A stretch of 64,000 nt of DNA from an uncultured Stenotrophomonas sp. (GCA_913775725.1 CAJYNG010000004.1:26162-90161); one strand, 5' to 3'; shown: positions 9,422 through 18,997, numbered from the stretch's first letter. Translations and numbers: made by a program. Notes: generated by a model not told the origin, from the sequence alone.

Positions 9422-10927
9422 TTACTTCAGGCTGATCGTGGTGTTGACGCCGTGGCTCAGCGTCTCGTCATCGAACCAGCGTGCGGTGACCGTCTTGGTC
9501 TGGGTGTAGAACAGCACCACCTGCTTGCCGTACGGGCCCAGGTCGCCCAGCTTGGACGCGCGCGAACCGGTGAAGGAGAACAGCGGCACCGGCACCGGGA
9601 TCGGCACGTTGATGCCGACCTGGCCGACGTCGATGTCTTCCTGGAACTTGCGCGCGGCCGCGCCGGACTGGGTGAACAGTGCAGTACCGTTGCCGTTCGG
9701 GTTGCTGTTGACCATCGCGATGGCGTCTTCCAGCGTTTCCGCTTCGAGGATGACCAGCACCGGCCCGAAGATTTCTTCCTGGTAGATGCGCATGTCGGTG
9801 GTGACACCGGCAAAGATGGTCGGGCCGACGAAATTGCCCTTCTCGAAGCCATCGACCTGCGGCTTGCGGCCATCCAGCACCAGCTTGGCGCCCTGCTCCA
9901 CGCCCGAGGCGATCAGGCCTTCCACGCGCTCGCGGGCGCTGCAGGAAATGACCGGGCCGACGTCGGTGCCGGACACGGTGCCGGCGCTGACCTTCAGGGT
10001 CTGGGCCTTGGCCACCAGGTCCTGCACCCAGCCGCGCGCTTCACCGACCAGCACCAGGGTGGAGGCGGCCATGCAACGCTGGCCAGCGGCGCCGAAGGCG
10101 GCACCGACCATCGCGTTGAGGGTCTGTTCCTTGTTCGCGTCGGGCAGCACCACGGCGTGGTTCTTGGCGCCCATCATGCACTGCACGCGCTTGCCGGCCA
10201 GCGAGGCACGGTTGTAGACGTGGGTGCCCACGCGGGTGGAACCGACGAACGAGACGGCCTTGATGTCCGGGTGGTCGCAGATCGCGTTGACCACTTCTTC
10301 GCCACCGTGGACGACGTTCAGCACGCCCTTCGGAATGCCTGCTTCCAGCGCCAGCTCGACCAGGCGCATGGTGACCATCGGGTCCTGCTCGGACGGCTTG
10401 AGGATGAAGGTGTTGCCGGTGGCGATCGCCATCGGGAACATCCACAGCGGGATCATCGCCGGGAAGTTGAACGGGGTGATGCCGGCGCACACGCCCAGCG
10501 GCTGCATGATCGAGTAGGTGTCGACGCCGGTGGCCACGTTGTTGGCCAGCTCGCCCAGCTGCAGATTGCCGATGGCGGCGGCGTGCTCGACCACTTCCAG
10601 ACCGCGGAACACATCGCCTTCGGCGTCCGGCAGGGTCTTGCCCTGTTCGGCGGTGAGGATGTGGGCCAGCTCGCTCATGTTCTCGCGGATCAGCTGCTGG
10701 TACTTCAGGAAGATGCGCGCGCGGACGCCGATCGGGGTCTTGCGCCAGGTCTTGAAGGCTTCCTTGGCGGCGGCGACGGCGGCGTCCACTTCGCCGGCGG
10801 TGGCGAACGGCACCTTGGCCAGCACGTCCTGGGTGGCGGGATTGATCACGTCCTGCCAGTGGGAAGTGGCCGATTCAACGAACTGGCCATCGATCAGCAT
10901 GCGGATACGGGGCGCTGCAACAGTCAT
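9422..10927 (-). CDS. mmsA: CoA-acylating methylmalonate-semialdehyde dehydrogenase
   Basis: 501 residues, usual length. It converts methylmalonate semialdehyde with CoA and NAD to propionyl-CoA. The aldehyde dehydrogenase fold shows the cofactor motif [34 protein letters not shown] and the catalytic Cys in GQRCMAAS. It lacks the usual general-base Glu motif of hydrolytic ALDHs, as expected for the CoA-acylating class (MGAKNHAVV at that place). First gene of the mms operon, divergent from an ScfR-like regulator across 115 bp. Confidence 0.97.
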   Translation of the reverse strand: MTVAAPRIRMLIDGQFVESATSHWQDVINPATQDVLAKVPFATAGEVDAAVAAAKEAFKTWRKTPIGVRARIFLKYQQLIRENMSELAHILTAEQGKTLPDAEGDVFRGLEVVEHAAAIGNLQLGELANNVATGVDTYSIMQPLGVCAGITPFNFPAMIPLWMFPMAIATGNTFILKPSEQDPMVTMRLVELALEAGIPKGVLNVVHGGEEVVNAICDHPDIKAVSFVGSTRVGTHVYNRASLAGKRVQCMMGAKNHAVVLPDANKEQTLNAMVGAAFGAAGQRCMAASTLVLVGEARGWVQDLVAKAQTLKVSAGTVSGTDVGPVISCSARERVEGLIASGVEQGAKLVLDGRKPQVDGFEKGNFVGPTIFAGVTTDMRIYQEEIFGPVLVILEAETLEDAIAMVNSNPNGNGTALFTQSGAAARKFQEDIDVGQVGINVPIPVPVPLFSFTGSRASKLGDLGPYGKQVVLFYTQTKTVTARWFDDETLSHGVNTTISLK

Positions 10928-10962
10928 GACGACAATCCCACAGGGTGCGAAAGATGCTTGGC

Positions 10963-11051
10963 ATTATTCACAGCACCCACCTCGATTTCCGGGCTGAATC
11001 CGCTTAATCTGGCCAACACGCCAGACGATTCATGTTAATTCTGTGAATTAT
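10963..11051. promoter_or_regulatory. Candidate operator pair in the mmsA/XRE intergenic region
   Basis: ATTATTCACAG (10963-10973) is repeated in inverted orientation with one mismatch as CTGTGAATTAT (11041-11051). The second copy also forms a perfect AATTC-TGT-GAATT palindrome (11037-11049) that covers the GTG start of the regulator. This suggests autoregulation and control of mmsA; inference only. Confidence 0.45.
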
Positions 11052-12410
11052 TCAGCCACCCAGCGACAACTTGGCCTGCGCCTGTTGCGGCTGCGCGAAC
11101 AGCGTGGCTACAGCCAGGCTGACCTGGCACGGGCGCTGGGGCTGTCGGCCAGTTACCTGAACCAGATCGAGCGCAACAAGCGCCCGCTCACACCGGCCGT
11201 GCAGAAGAAGCTGGGCGAAGTATTGGGCGACGTTTCGGCGCTGTTCGACGACGATGAGCCCGCTGCGCTGCAGGAGTCACTGGGCGAGACCCTGCGCGAC
11301 CTCGGCCTGGCCGACGTCAGCGCCACCGAACTGCGCGCCCTGGCCGGCAACCTGCCGCAGGTCAGCCGCGCGCTGCTGGATCTGCACCGCCGCCACCTGG
11401 CGCTGCGCGAGCATGCCGCCGCGCTGGAATTCCAGCTGGGCGAACCCGGCGCCGGCAGCACCCTGCCCGCTGGCGACCAGGTGCGCGAGTTCTTCAACCG
11501 CATGCACAACCACATTCCCGAGCTGGATGAGCTGGCCGAGCAGCTGTTCGCCGAATGGGGACTGTCGCCCGGGCACGTAGCACCGCGGCTGCGCCAGCTG
11601 CTGGCCGACCGCCACGGCGTGCTGGTGGAAGTGGCGGCGCTGCAGGCCGGGCGCGAGAAGCGCCAGTTCGACGCCGGTGCCCGGCGGCTGTGGCTACCCG
11701 ACTATCTGGAACCGGGCCAGCAGGCGTTCCAGATGGCCGCCGAGCTGGCCCTGCACGGGTACCTGCCGCAGATCGATGCGGTGGTGGCGCGTGCCGGCTT
11801 CACCGATGAGGCACGCATCGCGCAGGCGCGCGTCGGCCTGTCGAACTATTTCGCCGGCGCGCTGGTGATGCCGTACATGCGCTTCCTGCGTGCGGCCGAA
11901 GCCAGCAGCTACGACATCGAGCTGCTGGCGCATCAGTTCGGCGTCGGCTTCGAAGCGGTCTGCCACCGGCTGAGCACGCTGGCGCGGCGCAGTGCGCCCG
12001 GCCTGCCGTTCTTCTTCATCCGCGTGGACCGCGCCGGCAATGTGTCAAAGCGTCATTCGGCCACCGATTTTCATTTCTCGCAGGTGGGTGGTTCGTGCCC
12101 GCTGTGGATCGTCTACGAGGCGTTCAACCAGCCCGGCCGCATCCTCACCCAGACCGCGCGCATGCCCGATGGGCGGCGGCATTTCTGGCTGGCGCGGCAG
12201 GTCAGCAGCGGACCGGTCGGCCATGGCCAGCCGCGCAAGACATTTGCGGTGGCACTGGGCTGCGATCTTCAGCATGCCGAGCGGCTGGTGTATTCGCTCG
12301 GGCTGGATGTGCAGAGCCCGGGCAACTCGGTGTCGATCGGGCCGGGCTGCCGGGTGTGCCCGCGTGAGGACTGCATGCAGCGCGCGTTTGCGCAATTGCC
12401 GGGGCGGTAG
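11043..12410 (+). CDS. XRE-family regulator with DUF2083 domain (ScfR/RamB type, short-chain fatty acid sensing)
   Basis: 455 residues from a GTG start; no in-frame ATG lies upstream (the ATG at 11032 is out of frame and closes at once). N-terminal helix-turn-helix at residues 12-65 (REQRGYSQADLARALGLSAS, IERNKRPLT), a middle ImmA/IrrE-like region with FFNRMHNHIPELDELAEQLF, and a C-terminal domain ending in the Cys pair of GPGCRVCPREDCMQR, typical of the DUF2083 group. Relatives control propionate or short-chain acyl-CoA use. Divergent placement next to the valine operon, whose end product is propionyl-CoA, suggests it senses an acyl-CoA and controls mms. Confidence 0.87.
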   Translation: MNYSATQRQLGLRLLRLREQRGYSQADLARALGLSASYLNQIERNKRPLTPAVQKKLGEVLGDVSALFDDDEPAALQESLGETLRDLGLADVSATELRALAGNLPQVSRALLDLHRRHLALREHAAALEFQLGEPGAGSTLPAGDQVREFFNRMHNHIPELDELAEQLFAEWGLSPGHVAPRLRQLLADRHGVLVEVAALQAGREKRQFDAGARRLWLPDYLEPGQQAFQMAAELALHGYLPQIDAVVARAGFTDEARIAQARVGLSNYFAGALVMPYMRFLRAAEASSYDIELLAHQFGVGFEAVCHRLSTLARRSAPGLPFFFIRVDRAGNVSKRHSATDFHFSQVGGSCPLWIVYEAFNQPGRILTQTARMPDGRRHFWLARQVSSGPVGHGQPRKTFAVALGCDLQHAERLVYSLGLDVQSPGNSVSIGPGCRVCPREDCMQRAFAQLPGR

Positions 12411-12413
12411 GGT

Positions 12414-12620
12414 TGGTTCGGCAGGGCTGCGCCCTGCACCTGCCGAAGCAACAGCAAAAGCCGAAGCAACGTCAAAAGCTGGTGTCCTGTGGGATGGCGG
12501 GGCGGTGTCGGATTGCGGGGACGCCGTGAACCCATCCCTGGGGGCTTGGCCGCGGCATCCATGCCGCGGACACCCCGCAATCCGACACCACCCCGCCTTC
12601 GACAGGTTCCTGCTGCTGTT
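12414..12620. repeat. Long hairpin element, copy A (covarying 25-bp stem)
   Basis: Starts with the small hairpin GGCAGGGCTGCGCCCTGC, then a CAACGTCAAAAGC linker. Arms 12496-12520 and 12573-12597 pair over 25 bp with one mismatch. The interior has the conserved ACGCCGTGAACCCATCC segment and a nested CCGCGGCAT/ATGCCGCGG hairpin. Other copies are at 51205 and 63510. Confidence 0.8.
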
Positions 12621-12656
12621 GGTGGGTGCTGACCGTTGGTCGGCACGCTGCTGTTG

Positions 12657-12771
12657 GTAGGTGTCGACCTTGGTCGACACGGTAGATCCACGCCATGCGT
12701 GGATGCTCTTCGATGAATGTTCGAAGTATTCGATTTCGGCGGGGTTCCATCCACGCATGGCGTGGATCTAC
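12657..12771. repeat. GTAG-type hairpins with GTCGAC and ATCCACGC stems
   Basis: GTAGGTGTCGACCTTGGTCG unit (12657-12680), then GTAGATCCACGCCATGCGTG facing its inverse, which ends in GGATCTAC at 12771. These are GTAG repeats with a different stem from the AGCCGAGC type. Confidence 0.75.
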
Positions 12772-12826
12772 TAAACCTTTCGTGCGTAGGCTGCATCCCA
12801 TTGCAATGCCTGCCCTGGAGATGGCC

Positions 12827-13780
12827 ATGTCCCTGCTGCGTTCCTGTTTGGCCCTGCTGCTTGCTGCCGTCGCTGCACCGGCGTGGGCGACGTTTTCGAT
12901 CGTGGCCTGCAACGAGGCCGGCGACTGTGGTGTGGCGGTGGCCACGCACAATCTCGGCGTCGGTGGCGTCGGGGTTCCGTGGGCGCAGGCCAACGTGGGC
13001 GCGGTCGCCAGCCAGTTCGAAACCAACCCGACCTATGGGTCGAAGGGTCTGGCGCTGATGGCCAAAGGCCGCACGCCTGCGCAGGTGCTCAAGCAATTGT
13101 TGGATGAAGACGGTGACTTCGATGGCACCACGCTTGCCGAGCGACAGGTGGGACTGGTCAGCGCGCGCGGCGGCAATGCGCAGTACACCGGCGCTACCGC
13201 GCAGCAGGCGGATTGGGCCGGTGCGCAGGGCGAAGGCATGCTGAGCGTGCAGGGCAATGGCCTGGCCGGGCCAGAGGTGCTGGCATCGATGCAACGCGTC
13301 TTCGCCACCTCACGTGGGCCGCTGGCCGCGCGCCTGCTGTCGGCGCTGGAAGCGGGTCAGGCCGCAGGTGGTCAACGCAGCGGGCAATGGTCGGCGGCGC
13401 TGCTGGTGCGCACGCCGGGGGGCGACTGGCAGGACACCGACCTGCGCGTGGACGCTGATCCACGTGCGGTCGCGAAGCTGCGCGAGCTGTACGACATGCG
13501 TCTGTCCAACGAGGCGATCATCCGCGCGGAGGAGCATTGGGAGAAGGGTGATGTGGCAGCTGCGCGCGCGGCGCTGGCAACGTCGTTGTCACTGGCCCAC
13601 GGCTGGGACCGCACCTGGGCGCGTGCTGCGCGACTGGCCATGCGGCAGGGTGATACCGCGCTGGCCAGCGAATACCTCGCCGGCCTGCGTGCGCTCAATC
13701 CGGGCTGGGTGAAACAGGAGCTGGCGCTGCCGTTGTATGCGCCGTTGCGGGGCGATGCGGTGGTGGAGCCGTGGCGCTGA
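12827..13780 (+). CDS. Secreted DUF1028 domain protein
   Basis: 317 residues. The start at 12827 is chosen because a GGAG box (12817-12820) sits seven bases upstream and a clean signal peptide follows (MSLLRSCLALLLAAVAAPAWA, cleavage before TFS). DUF1028 is an Ntn-hydrolase-like domain: TFSIVACNEAGDCGVAVATH begins the mature protein, and ANVGAVASQ and NPTYGSKGLALM follow. The C-terminal third (about residues 230-310) looks like a helical, TPR-like tail. Probably a periplasmic amidase-like protein of unknown substrate. Nothing nearby suggests a pathway. Confidence 0.85.
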   Translation: MSLLRSCLALLLAAVAAPAWATFSIVACNEAGDCGVAVATHNLGVGGVGVPWAQANVGAVASQFETNPTYGSKGLALMAKGRTPAQVLKQLLDEDGDFDGTTLAERQVGLVSARGGNAQYTGATAQQADWAGAQGEGMLSVQGNGLAGPEVLASMQRVFATSRGPLAARLLSALEAGQAAGGQRSGQWSAALLVRTPGGDWQDTDLRVDADPRAVAKLRELYDMRLSNEAIIRAEEHWEKGDVAAARAALATSLSLAHGWDRTWARAARLAMRQGDTALASEYLAGLRALNPGWVKQELALPLYAPLRGDAVVEPWR

Positions 13781-13794
13781 GGCGCCCCGGGGAG

Positions 13795-13834
13795 GGGTCA
13801 GATCCGTTTTCCTGCGGAAAACGGATCTGACCCC
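13795..13834. repeat. GGGGTC-framed palindrome
   Basis: GGGGTCAGATCCGTTTTCC with its exact inverse; a perfect hairpin between two convergent genes, where it could also stop transcription. Confidence 0.75.
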
Positions 13835-13856
13835 GATTGCCCCCGATTGGAGATGC

Positions 13857-13879
13857 ATCCACGCATGGCGTGGATCTAC
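13857..13879. repeat. GTAG-type hairpin (ATCCACGC stem), single copy
   Basis: ATCCACGCATGGCGTGGATC followed by TAC; the same unit as at 12749-12771. Confidence 0.7.
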
Positions 13880-13890
13880 CGGGGACCAGC

Positions 13891-15783
13891 TCAGTAAATC
13901 GGCGTCACCTTCATCTGCGGCAACGGGCGCGGTGCACCGTCGGTGAGGTCGGGGCCGAGGTCCTCCCAGCTGCGGCCCTGCTCGACCATCAACCCCCACA
14001 GCTGCTGCGAAGCCAGCCGCTTGTCTTCCGAGCCCAGCTTGTATGACGGCGGTGCCGGTTCACCGCGGGCAACCATCGAGTACGCCGCGCGATAGGCCAG
14101 CACCTGCTGCGCCGGGTCGTCGGTTCGCGCCACTTCCAGCGTGTAGCGCTGGTAGGCCGAGGCCAGGTTGCGCCAGCGGATCCAGTAGTGGTTCTCGAAC
14201 GAGAACGAACAGAAGCGCGCACCGGCGAGGCTGCCCTTGTCGGCGATGCGGGTCAGCACCTCCTGTGGCATGTCCAGGTTCATGCCACCTTCGTCGCCCT
14301 GCAGGCTGACGTGCACGATGCGGTCGCGGTAGCCCGGTGCGCGCGCCTGCAGCAGATCGCGCCAGTTCTGCATGGTCGCCACCACTGCGAACAGGAAACG
14401 CCCCAGTTCCGCGGCCGCCAGCGGCGTAGCGATCGACTGATAGGTGCGCTGCCAGCCATGACGGTTCTCGGTGGGCAGGAACACCGCGTGTTCCAGCGAC
14501 TGGCGGCCAGTGCTGCCGTGGTTCACCTCTTCGGCGTGCTGCGGATAGACCAGATTGATGGCAAAGGTCGGCCAGCGCGGCAACGCGGCATCGAACAGGT
14601 GGATCGGGAAGTTACTGCTGATGCCACCATCGGAGAACCAGCAGATGCGGAACGCGGTGATCACCGGGCCGCAGGTCTGGCCGGCACTGGTCAGCCCTTC
14701 CATGCTGTCGGCGACGTTGTGCTCCTGATCGGCCGCAGGTGCGGTGGGTTCGCAGCGGCGCTCGCGGCGCGAGGGCTCGTGCAGCGGCACCGCGCTGATC
14801 AGCAACGGGAAGCTCAGACTCATGCGCGTGGCCACCAGCACCGGCAGCTTCGGGCCCTGCGGCAGGTGGTAGTACCGACGCCCTTCCACCTCCAACGGCG
14901 GGCCGGCCTGTGTCACCAGCCACTGCACCACGCTGGCCGGGAACAGCTGCTCGAACTCCTCGCGCAGGAACCAGAACTGCGCGCCGCCCAGTGGCAGTGT
15001 GCGCGGCTCGTTGTGCGACACGCAGGTGGTGATCATCTGCAGGCTGATCGCATGCGGGCTGTCCGGCTCGCCGGCATAGCGCGGTGCATCGTGCAGGTCG
15101 GCGAAGGTGAGCGGTGCATCCAGCGGCTTGCCTGACAACTGCTGCAGGCATTCATGCAGCCACTCGGTCAACGCTGGCTTGCGCGCATCGCGGCCGAGGC
15201 CGCTGCACAGGCCCAGCAGATTGCGCCGCGCCACCCGCGCCACCCGCAGCGCAGCACCGGCCACGCCAGCACCGTACGCGCACAGCAGTGATGGCAGCAG
15301 CGTGGCGGCCACGCCGCTCCAGCCTCCGCCCCACCAACCCAGGCCGAGCAGCAGCGCCAGCGACACCAGCACTTCCAGCGGCGCGATCTCGAACACGGCA
15401 ACGGCCAGGCACAGCAGCTTGTGCGGCAGGCGGGCATTGCCGGTCAGCACCACCAGCAGCCGGTAGGCGGCGCGCGCGCCCCGTACGGGCTGGAACAGGC
15501 TGTAGATGAAGCCGCGCCGCGACAGCTGCGCCGATACCGCCGACAACCCGCCATAGCCGGCATCGCCAGGCAGATGCTCGCCGGCCTGCTGGCGGCGATC
15601 ACCACACGCCGCCGCAGCCGCCACCGCCGCAGCGATGGCGCCGGCCGAGGTGCCGCCGATGCTCTTGAACCGATACTCGCGCGCCAGCGCCAGTACCGCA
15701 TTGGGGTACACGATGCCGCTGGTGATGCCACCTTTCATGACCAGATCGCAGTACTTGTCCGCCACTGTCTTGCCCCCGAGCAT
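13891..15783 (-). CDS. Patatin-like phospholipase with membrane segments
   Basis: 630 residues from the ATG at 15783; the frame stays open to 15843. Patatin signatures are complete: the glycine-rich oxyanion loop MKGGITSGIVYP (about residue 16), the nucleophile serine in GGTSAGAIAAAV (about residue 45), and the catalytic Asp in SDGGISSNFPIHLFD (about residue 370). Between the Ser and Asp motifs there is a long insert with hydrophobic stretches (EVLVSLALLLGLGWW, LLPSLLCAYGAGVAGAALRV), so the protein is probably held in the inner membrane. It would cleave acyl chains from phospholipids. It is divergent from nadM; no CD-NTase or other defence partner is adjacent. Confidence 0.85.
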   Translation of the reverse strand: MLGGKTVADKYCDLVMKGGITSGIVYPNAVLALAREYRFKSIGGTSAGAIAAAVAAAAACGDRRQQAGEHLPGDAGYGGLSAVSAQLSRRGFIYSLFQPVRGARAAYRLLVVLTGNARLPHKLLCLAVAVFEIAPLEVLVSLALLLGLGWWGGGWSGVAATLLPSLLCAYGAGVAGAALRVARVARRNLLGLCSGLGRDARKPALTEWLHECLQQLSGKPLDAPLTFADLHDAPRYAGEPDSPHAISLQMITTCVSHNEPRTLPLGGAQFWFLREEFEQLFPASVVQWLVTQAGPPLEVEGRRYYHLPQGPKLPVLVATRMSLSFPLLISAVPLHEPSRRERRCEPTAPAADQEHNVADSMEGLTSAGQTCGPVITAFRICWFSDGGISSNFPIHLFDAALPRWPTFAINLVYPQHAEEVNHGSTGRQSLEHAVFLPTENRHGWQRTYQSIATPLAAAELGRFLFAVVATMQNWRDLLQARAPGYRDRIVHVSLQGDEGGMNLDMPQEVLTRIADKGSLAGARFCSFSFENHYWIRWRNLASAYQRYTLEVARTDDPAQQVLAYRAAYSMVARGEPAPPSYKLGSEDKRLASQQLWGLMVEQGRSWEDLGPDLTDGAPRPLPQMKVTPIY

Positions 15784-15977
15784 GCCGTCCGCCGCGTGGG
15801 TGCCAGTATGGCGCAGAGGCTTCTCAGGGCCTGAGAACACCACCGCAGTCCGGGCAGGAATCTGCGGCGTTCAGCCGATGGCATGCCTGCAGGCTTGACC
15901 CGCCCTGCCATCGGCGTAGCATCTGCAGCAAGCCAAGGGACAGACCCGCGGCTGCCACAACGACATGAGGGATTCTC

Positions 15978-17027
15978 ATGGAATTCGATTATCTCGTCTT
16001 CATCGGGCGATTCGAGCCCTTCCACAACGGCCACGCCGCCGTTGCCCGCTTGGCCCTGAGCCGGGCCCGCAAGCTGATCTTCCTGGTCGGTTCTGCTGAT
16101 ACTCCCCGCAGCCTGCGCAATCCCTGGACCGTGGCCGAACGCGCCGTGATGATCCAGGCCGCCCTCGATGGCGATACCGACCGCCTGCTGATCCGCCCGC
16201 TGCGCGACCACCTCTACAACGAAGCACAGTGGATCGCCAACGTGCAGCGCCAGGTGGCCGAAGCGCTGCGTAACGACGGTGCCGCCGCCGATGCGAAGGT
16301 GGGGCTGATCGGCATGGACAAGGACGCCTCCAGCTACTACCTGCGGGAATTCCCGCAGTGGCCGCTGGTGGACGTGCAGCACACCGCCACCCTGTCGGCC
16401 ACCGAGCTGCGGCGCTACCTGTTCGAAGCCGGCGACGTCGACTTCCACGGGGCGCTGCTGATGCTGCGCGGCAACGTGCCGGCGCCGGTGTACGACATGC
16501 TCGAAGCGTTCCGCAAGAGCGCACCGGCCTATGGCCAGCTGGTGGCCGAGTACCGCTTCATCGAACAGTACAAGGCCGCCTGGAAGGACGCGCCCTACGC
16601 GCCCACCTTCGTCACCACCGATGCGGTGGTGGTGCATTCGGGCCACGTGCTGCTGGTGCGACGCCGTTCGGAACCCGGCAAGGGGCTGTGGGCACTGCCC
16701 GGTGGTTTCGTCGGCCAGGAACAGAGCCTGCTCGACAGCTGCCTGCGCGAACTGCGCGAGGAAACCCGGCTGAAGATTCCGTTGCCGGTGCTGAAGGGGT
16801 CGCTGAAGGGCCAGCAGGTCTTCGACCATCCCGACCGCAGCCAGCGCGGCCGCACCATCACCCACGGTTTCCACTTCGAATTTCCGGCCGGCGAACTGCC
16901 GCCGGTACGCGGTGGCGACGACGCCGACAAGGCGCGCTGGATACCGGTAAGTGAAGCCTTGGACATGGGCCCGCAGCTGTTCGAAGACCACCTGCACATT
17001 CTGGAGTACTTCCTCGGCCGCGGCTGA
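15978..17027 (+). CDS. nadM: Bifunctional NMN adenylyltransferase / Nudix hydrolase
   Basis: 349 residues. The N-terminal half (1-185) is a nucleotidyl transferase: FIGRFEPFHNGH with the HxGH motif at residues 13-19, and a SATELRRYLF segment replacing the ISSTxxR motif. The C-terminal half (about 195-345) is a Nudix domain with RELREET intact; the Glu expected seven residues earlier reads Gln (GGFVGQEQSLL), so the box is slightly off consensus. The protein makes NAD from NMN and may hydrolyse ADP-ribose. nadV follows 64 bp later, giving nicotinamide to NMN to NAD in two steps. Confidence 0.95.
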   Translation: MEFDYLVFIGRFEPFHNGHAAVARLALSRARKLIFLVGSADTPRSLRNPWTVAERAVMIQAALDGDTDRLLIRPLRDHLYNEAQWIANVQRQVAEALRNDGAAADAKVGLIGMDKDASSYYLREFPQWPLVDVQHTATLSATELRRYLFEAGDVDFHGALLMLRGNVPAPVYDMLEAFRKSAPAYGQLVAEYRFIEQYKAAWKDAPYAPTFVTTDAVVVHSGHVLLVRRRSEPGKGLWALPGGFVGQEQSLLDSCLRELREETRLKIPLPVLKGSLKGQQVFDHPDRSQRGRTITHGFHFEFPAGELPPVRGGDDADKARWIPVSEALDMGPQLFEDHLHILEYFLGRG

Positions 17028-17091
17028 CCTGCCCGGCCTCCCCACTGGCGGATAGACCGCCGGTGTCACTCGACGCGAAGGAGCTTCCGTC

Positions 17092-18501
17092 ATGCACTAC
17101 CTCGATAACCTTCTCCTCAACACCGACAGCTACAAGGCCAGCCATTGGCTGCAGTACCCGCCGGGTACCGATGCCACGTTCTTCTACGTCGAATCACGTG
17201 GCGGCCTGCACGATCGCACGGTGTTCTTCGGCCTGCAGGCGATCCTCAAGGACGCGCTGGCACGGCCGGTCACCCACGCCGACATCGACGACGCCGCTGC
17301 GGTATTCGCCGCCCATGGCGAACCGTTCAACGAGGCCGGTTGGCGCGATATCGTCGACCGGCTTGGCGGCCATCTGCCGGTGCGCATCCGTGCGGTGCCC
17401 GAGGGCAGCGTGGTGCCCACACACCAGGCGCTGATGACCATCGAATCGACCGACCCGGCCGCGTTCTGGGTGCCCTCGTACCTGGAAACCCTGCTGCTGC
17501 GCGTGTGGTACCCGGTCACCGTGGCCACCATCAGCTGGCATGCGCGGCAGACCATCGCCGGCTTCCTGCAGCAGACCAGCGACGATCCGCAGGGGCAGCT
17601 GCCGTTCAAGCTGCACGACTTCGGCGCGCGCGGTGTATCGAGCCTGGAGTCGGCCGCGCTGGGCGGTGCCGCGCATCTGGTCAACTTCCTTGGCACCGAT
17701 ACCGTATCGGCCCTGTGCCTGACCCGCGCGCACTATCACGCGCCGATGGCTGGCTATTCGATTCCCGCCGCCGAGCACAGCACCATCACCAGCTGGGGCC
17801 GGGAGCGCGAAGTGGATGCGTACCGCAACATGCTGCGCCAGTTCGGCAAGCCCGGTGCGATCGTGGCGGTGGTGTCGGACAGCTATGACATCTACCGCGC
17901 CATCAGCGAGCACTGGGGCACCACCCTGCGCGATGAAGTGATCGCCTCGGGCGCCACCCTGGTCATCCGCCCGGACTCGGGCGACCCGGTGGAGGTGGTG
18001 GCCGAAAGTCTGCGCCGGTTGGATGAGGCCTTCGGCCACGCGATCAACGGCAAGGGCTACCGCGTGCTCAACCACGTGCGGGTGATCCAGGGCGATGGCA
18101 TCAACCCGGATACGATCCGCGCCATCCTGCAACGCATCACCGACGACGGCTACGCCGCCGACAACGTAGCCTTCGGCATGGGCGGTGCGCTGCTGCAACG
18201 GCTGGACCGCGATACGCAGAAGTTCGCACTGAAGTGCTCGGCGGCGCGGGTCGAGGGTGAGTGGATCGACGTCTACAAGGATCCGGTCACCGATGCGGGC
18301 AAGACCAGCAAGCGCGGCCGCATGCGCCTGCTGCGGCGCCTGGATGACAGCAGCCTGCATACGGTGCCACTGCCGGCCAACGGTGACGACACCCTGCCGA
18401 CCGGCTTCGAAGACGCGATGGTGACCGTGTGGGAGAACGGCCGCCTGGTGCACGACCAGCGGCTGGATGAGATCCGCACGCGGGCGGCGGCGGGGCGTTG
18501 A
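17092..18501 (+). CDS. nadV: Nicotinamide phosphoribosyltransferase
   Basis: 469 residues, NAMPT-like length. It makes NMN from nicotinamide and PRPP. Signatures: NTDSYKASHWLQYP at the N-terminus, KLHDFGARGVSSLESAALGG (about residue 180), IPAAEHSTITSWGRE, and RPDSGDP for the phosphoribosyl site (about residue 290). Same operon as nadM. The NadM/NadV pair bypasses nicotinamidase, yet pncA is also present 1.3 kb downstream. Confidence 0.96.
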   Translation: MHYLDNLLLNTDSYKASHWLQYPPGTDATFFYVESRGGLHDRTVFFGLQAILKDALARPVTHADIDDAAAVFAAHGEPFNEAGWRDIVDRLGGHLPVRIRAVPEGSVVPTHQALMTIESTDPAAFWVPSYLETLLLRVWYPVTVATISWHARQTIAGFLQQTSDDPQGQLPFKLHDFGARGVSSLESAALGGAAHLVNFLGTDTVSALCLTRAHYHAPMAGYSIPAAEHSTITSWGREREVDAYRNMLRQFGKPGAIVAVVSDSYDIYRAISEHWGTTLRDEVIASGATLVIRPDSGDPVEVVAESLRRLDEAFGHAINGKGYRVLNHVRVIQGDGINPDTIRAILQRITDDGYAADNVAFGMGGALLQRLDRDTQKFALKCSAARVEGEWIDVYKDPVTDAGKTSKRGRMRLLRRLDDSSLHTVPLPANGDDTLPTGFEDAMVTVWENGRLVHDQRLDEIRTRAAAGR

Positions 18502-18516
18502 AGGTGCATCCCGACC

Positions 18517-18605
18517 GGGGTCAGAGCCCGCTGCGTGGCAGCGGGATCCGATCCCTTCCTTCCGCTGGGGTCGGATCGCGTTGCAGCGCAATGGGCTCCG
18601 ACCCC
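18517..18605. repeat. GGGGTC-framed palindromes, double copy
   Basis: GGGGTCAGAGCCCGCTGC with an imperfect inverse, then GGGGTCGGATCGCGTTGC with an inverse ending CCGACCCC. Confidence 0.7.
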
Positions 18606-18652
18606 GGCGCCCCTTGACCCGCGCCACCAACAGGTCCACTTTGCACACGCCG

Positions 18653-18850
18653 AAGGTATCCCTCTCATCGCTGCGGCGCGGGGAGGGGTTTAAACGGGAA
18701 TCCGGTGAAGGCGCCTCGCGCGCCCATTCCGGAGCTGCCCCGCAGCGGTGAATGGAAACGAATCCTGCCAACAGCACTGGGCTCACGCCTGGGAAGCGGC
18801 AGGTAGTAGGTGGGCTGCGGCCCGTGTCCATCAGCCCGGATACCGGCCCC
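18653..18850 (+). promoter_or_regulatory. Cobalamin (B12) riboswitch upstream of queH
   Basis: All landmarks of the cobalamin aptamer appear in order: P1 arm GGTATCC (18655-18661), GGGAATCCGGTGAA (18696-18709), GCTGCCCCGCAGCGGTGAA (18734-18752), CACTGG (18775-18780), CTGGGAAG (18789-18796) and the B12 box AGCCCGGATACCGGCC (18833-18848). The closing P1 arm GGATACC (18838-18844) is the exact complement of the opening arm. The next gene on this strand is queH, 190 bp on. Ligand binding would be expected to switch the downstream gene off. Confidence 0.9.
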
Positions 18851-18997
18851 GGCCGGGGGACACGACCGTCCCCTGATTCGACCTGGAATCTCCGCGGGGA
18901 GGTTGCCGGGGCCGTCGTCGTCCTGCGCGTGCAGGCGGTGCGGCCGCGCGCGTCCTGTTCACGGTATCCGGCCAGACCTGTTCACCCACGCGCTGAT

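Larger units (their letters stand above)
12411..12826. other. Gene-free 416-bp stretch built of repeats
   Basis: No coding frame here is convincing. The stretch holds one copy of the long covarying-stem element, a GTAG hairpin with a GTCGAC stem (12657-12680) and an inverted pair of GTAG hairpins with an ATCCACGC stem (12682-12771). The promoter of the DUF1028 gene must lie within or after them. Confidence 0.7.

Noticed and set aside
13891-15783. Patatin as a CBASS effector
   Set aside because: No CD-NTase, ubiquitin-like or JAB gene is adjacent.
15978-18501. nadM-nadV read as a phage-type NAD-restoring counter-defence module
   Set aside because: Surrounding genes are chromosomal metabolism, codon use is uniform and no phage genes are nearby.
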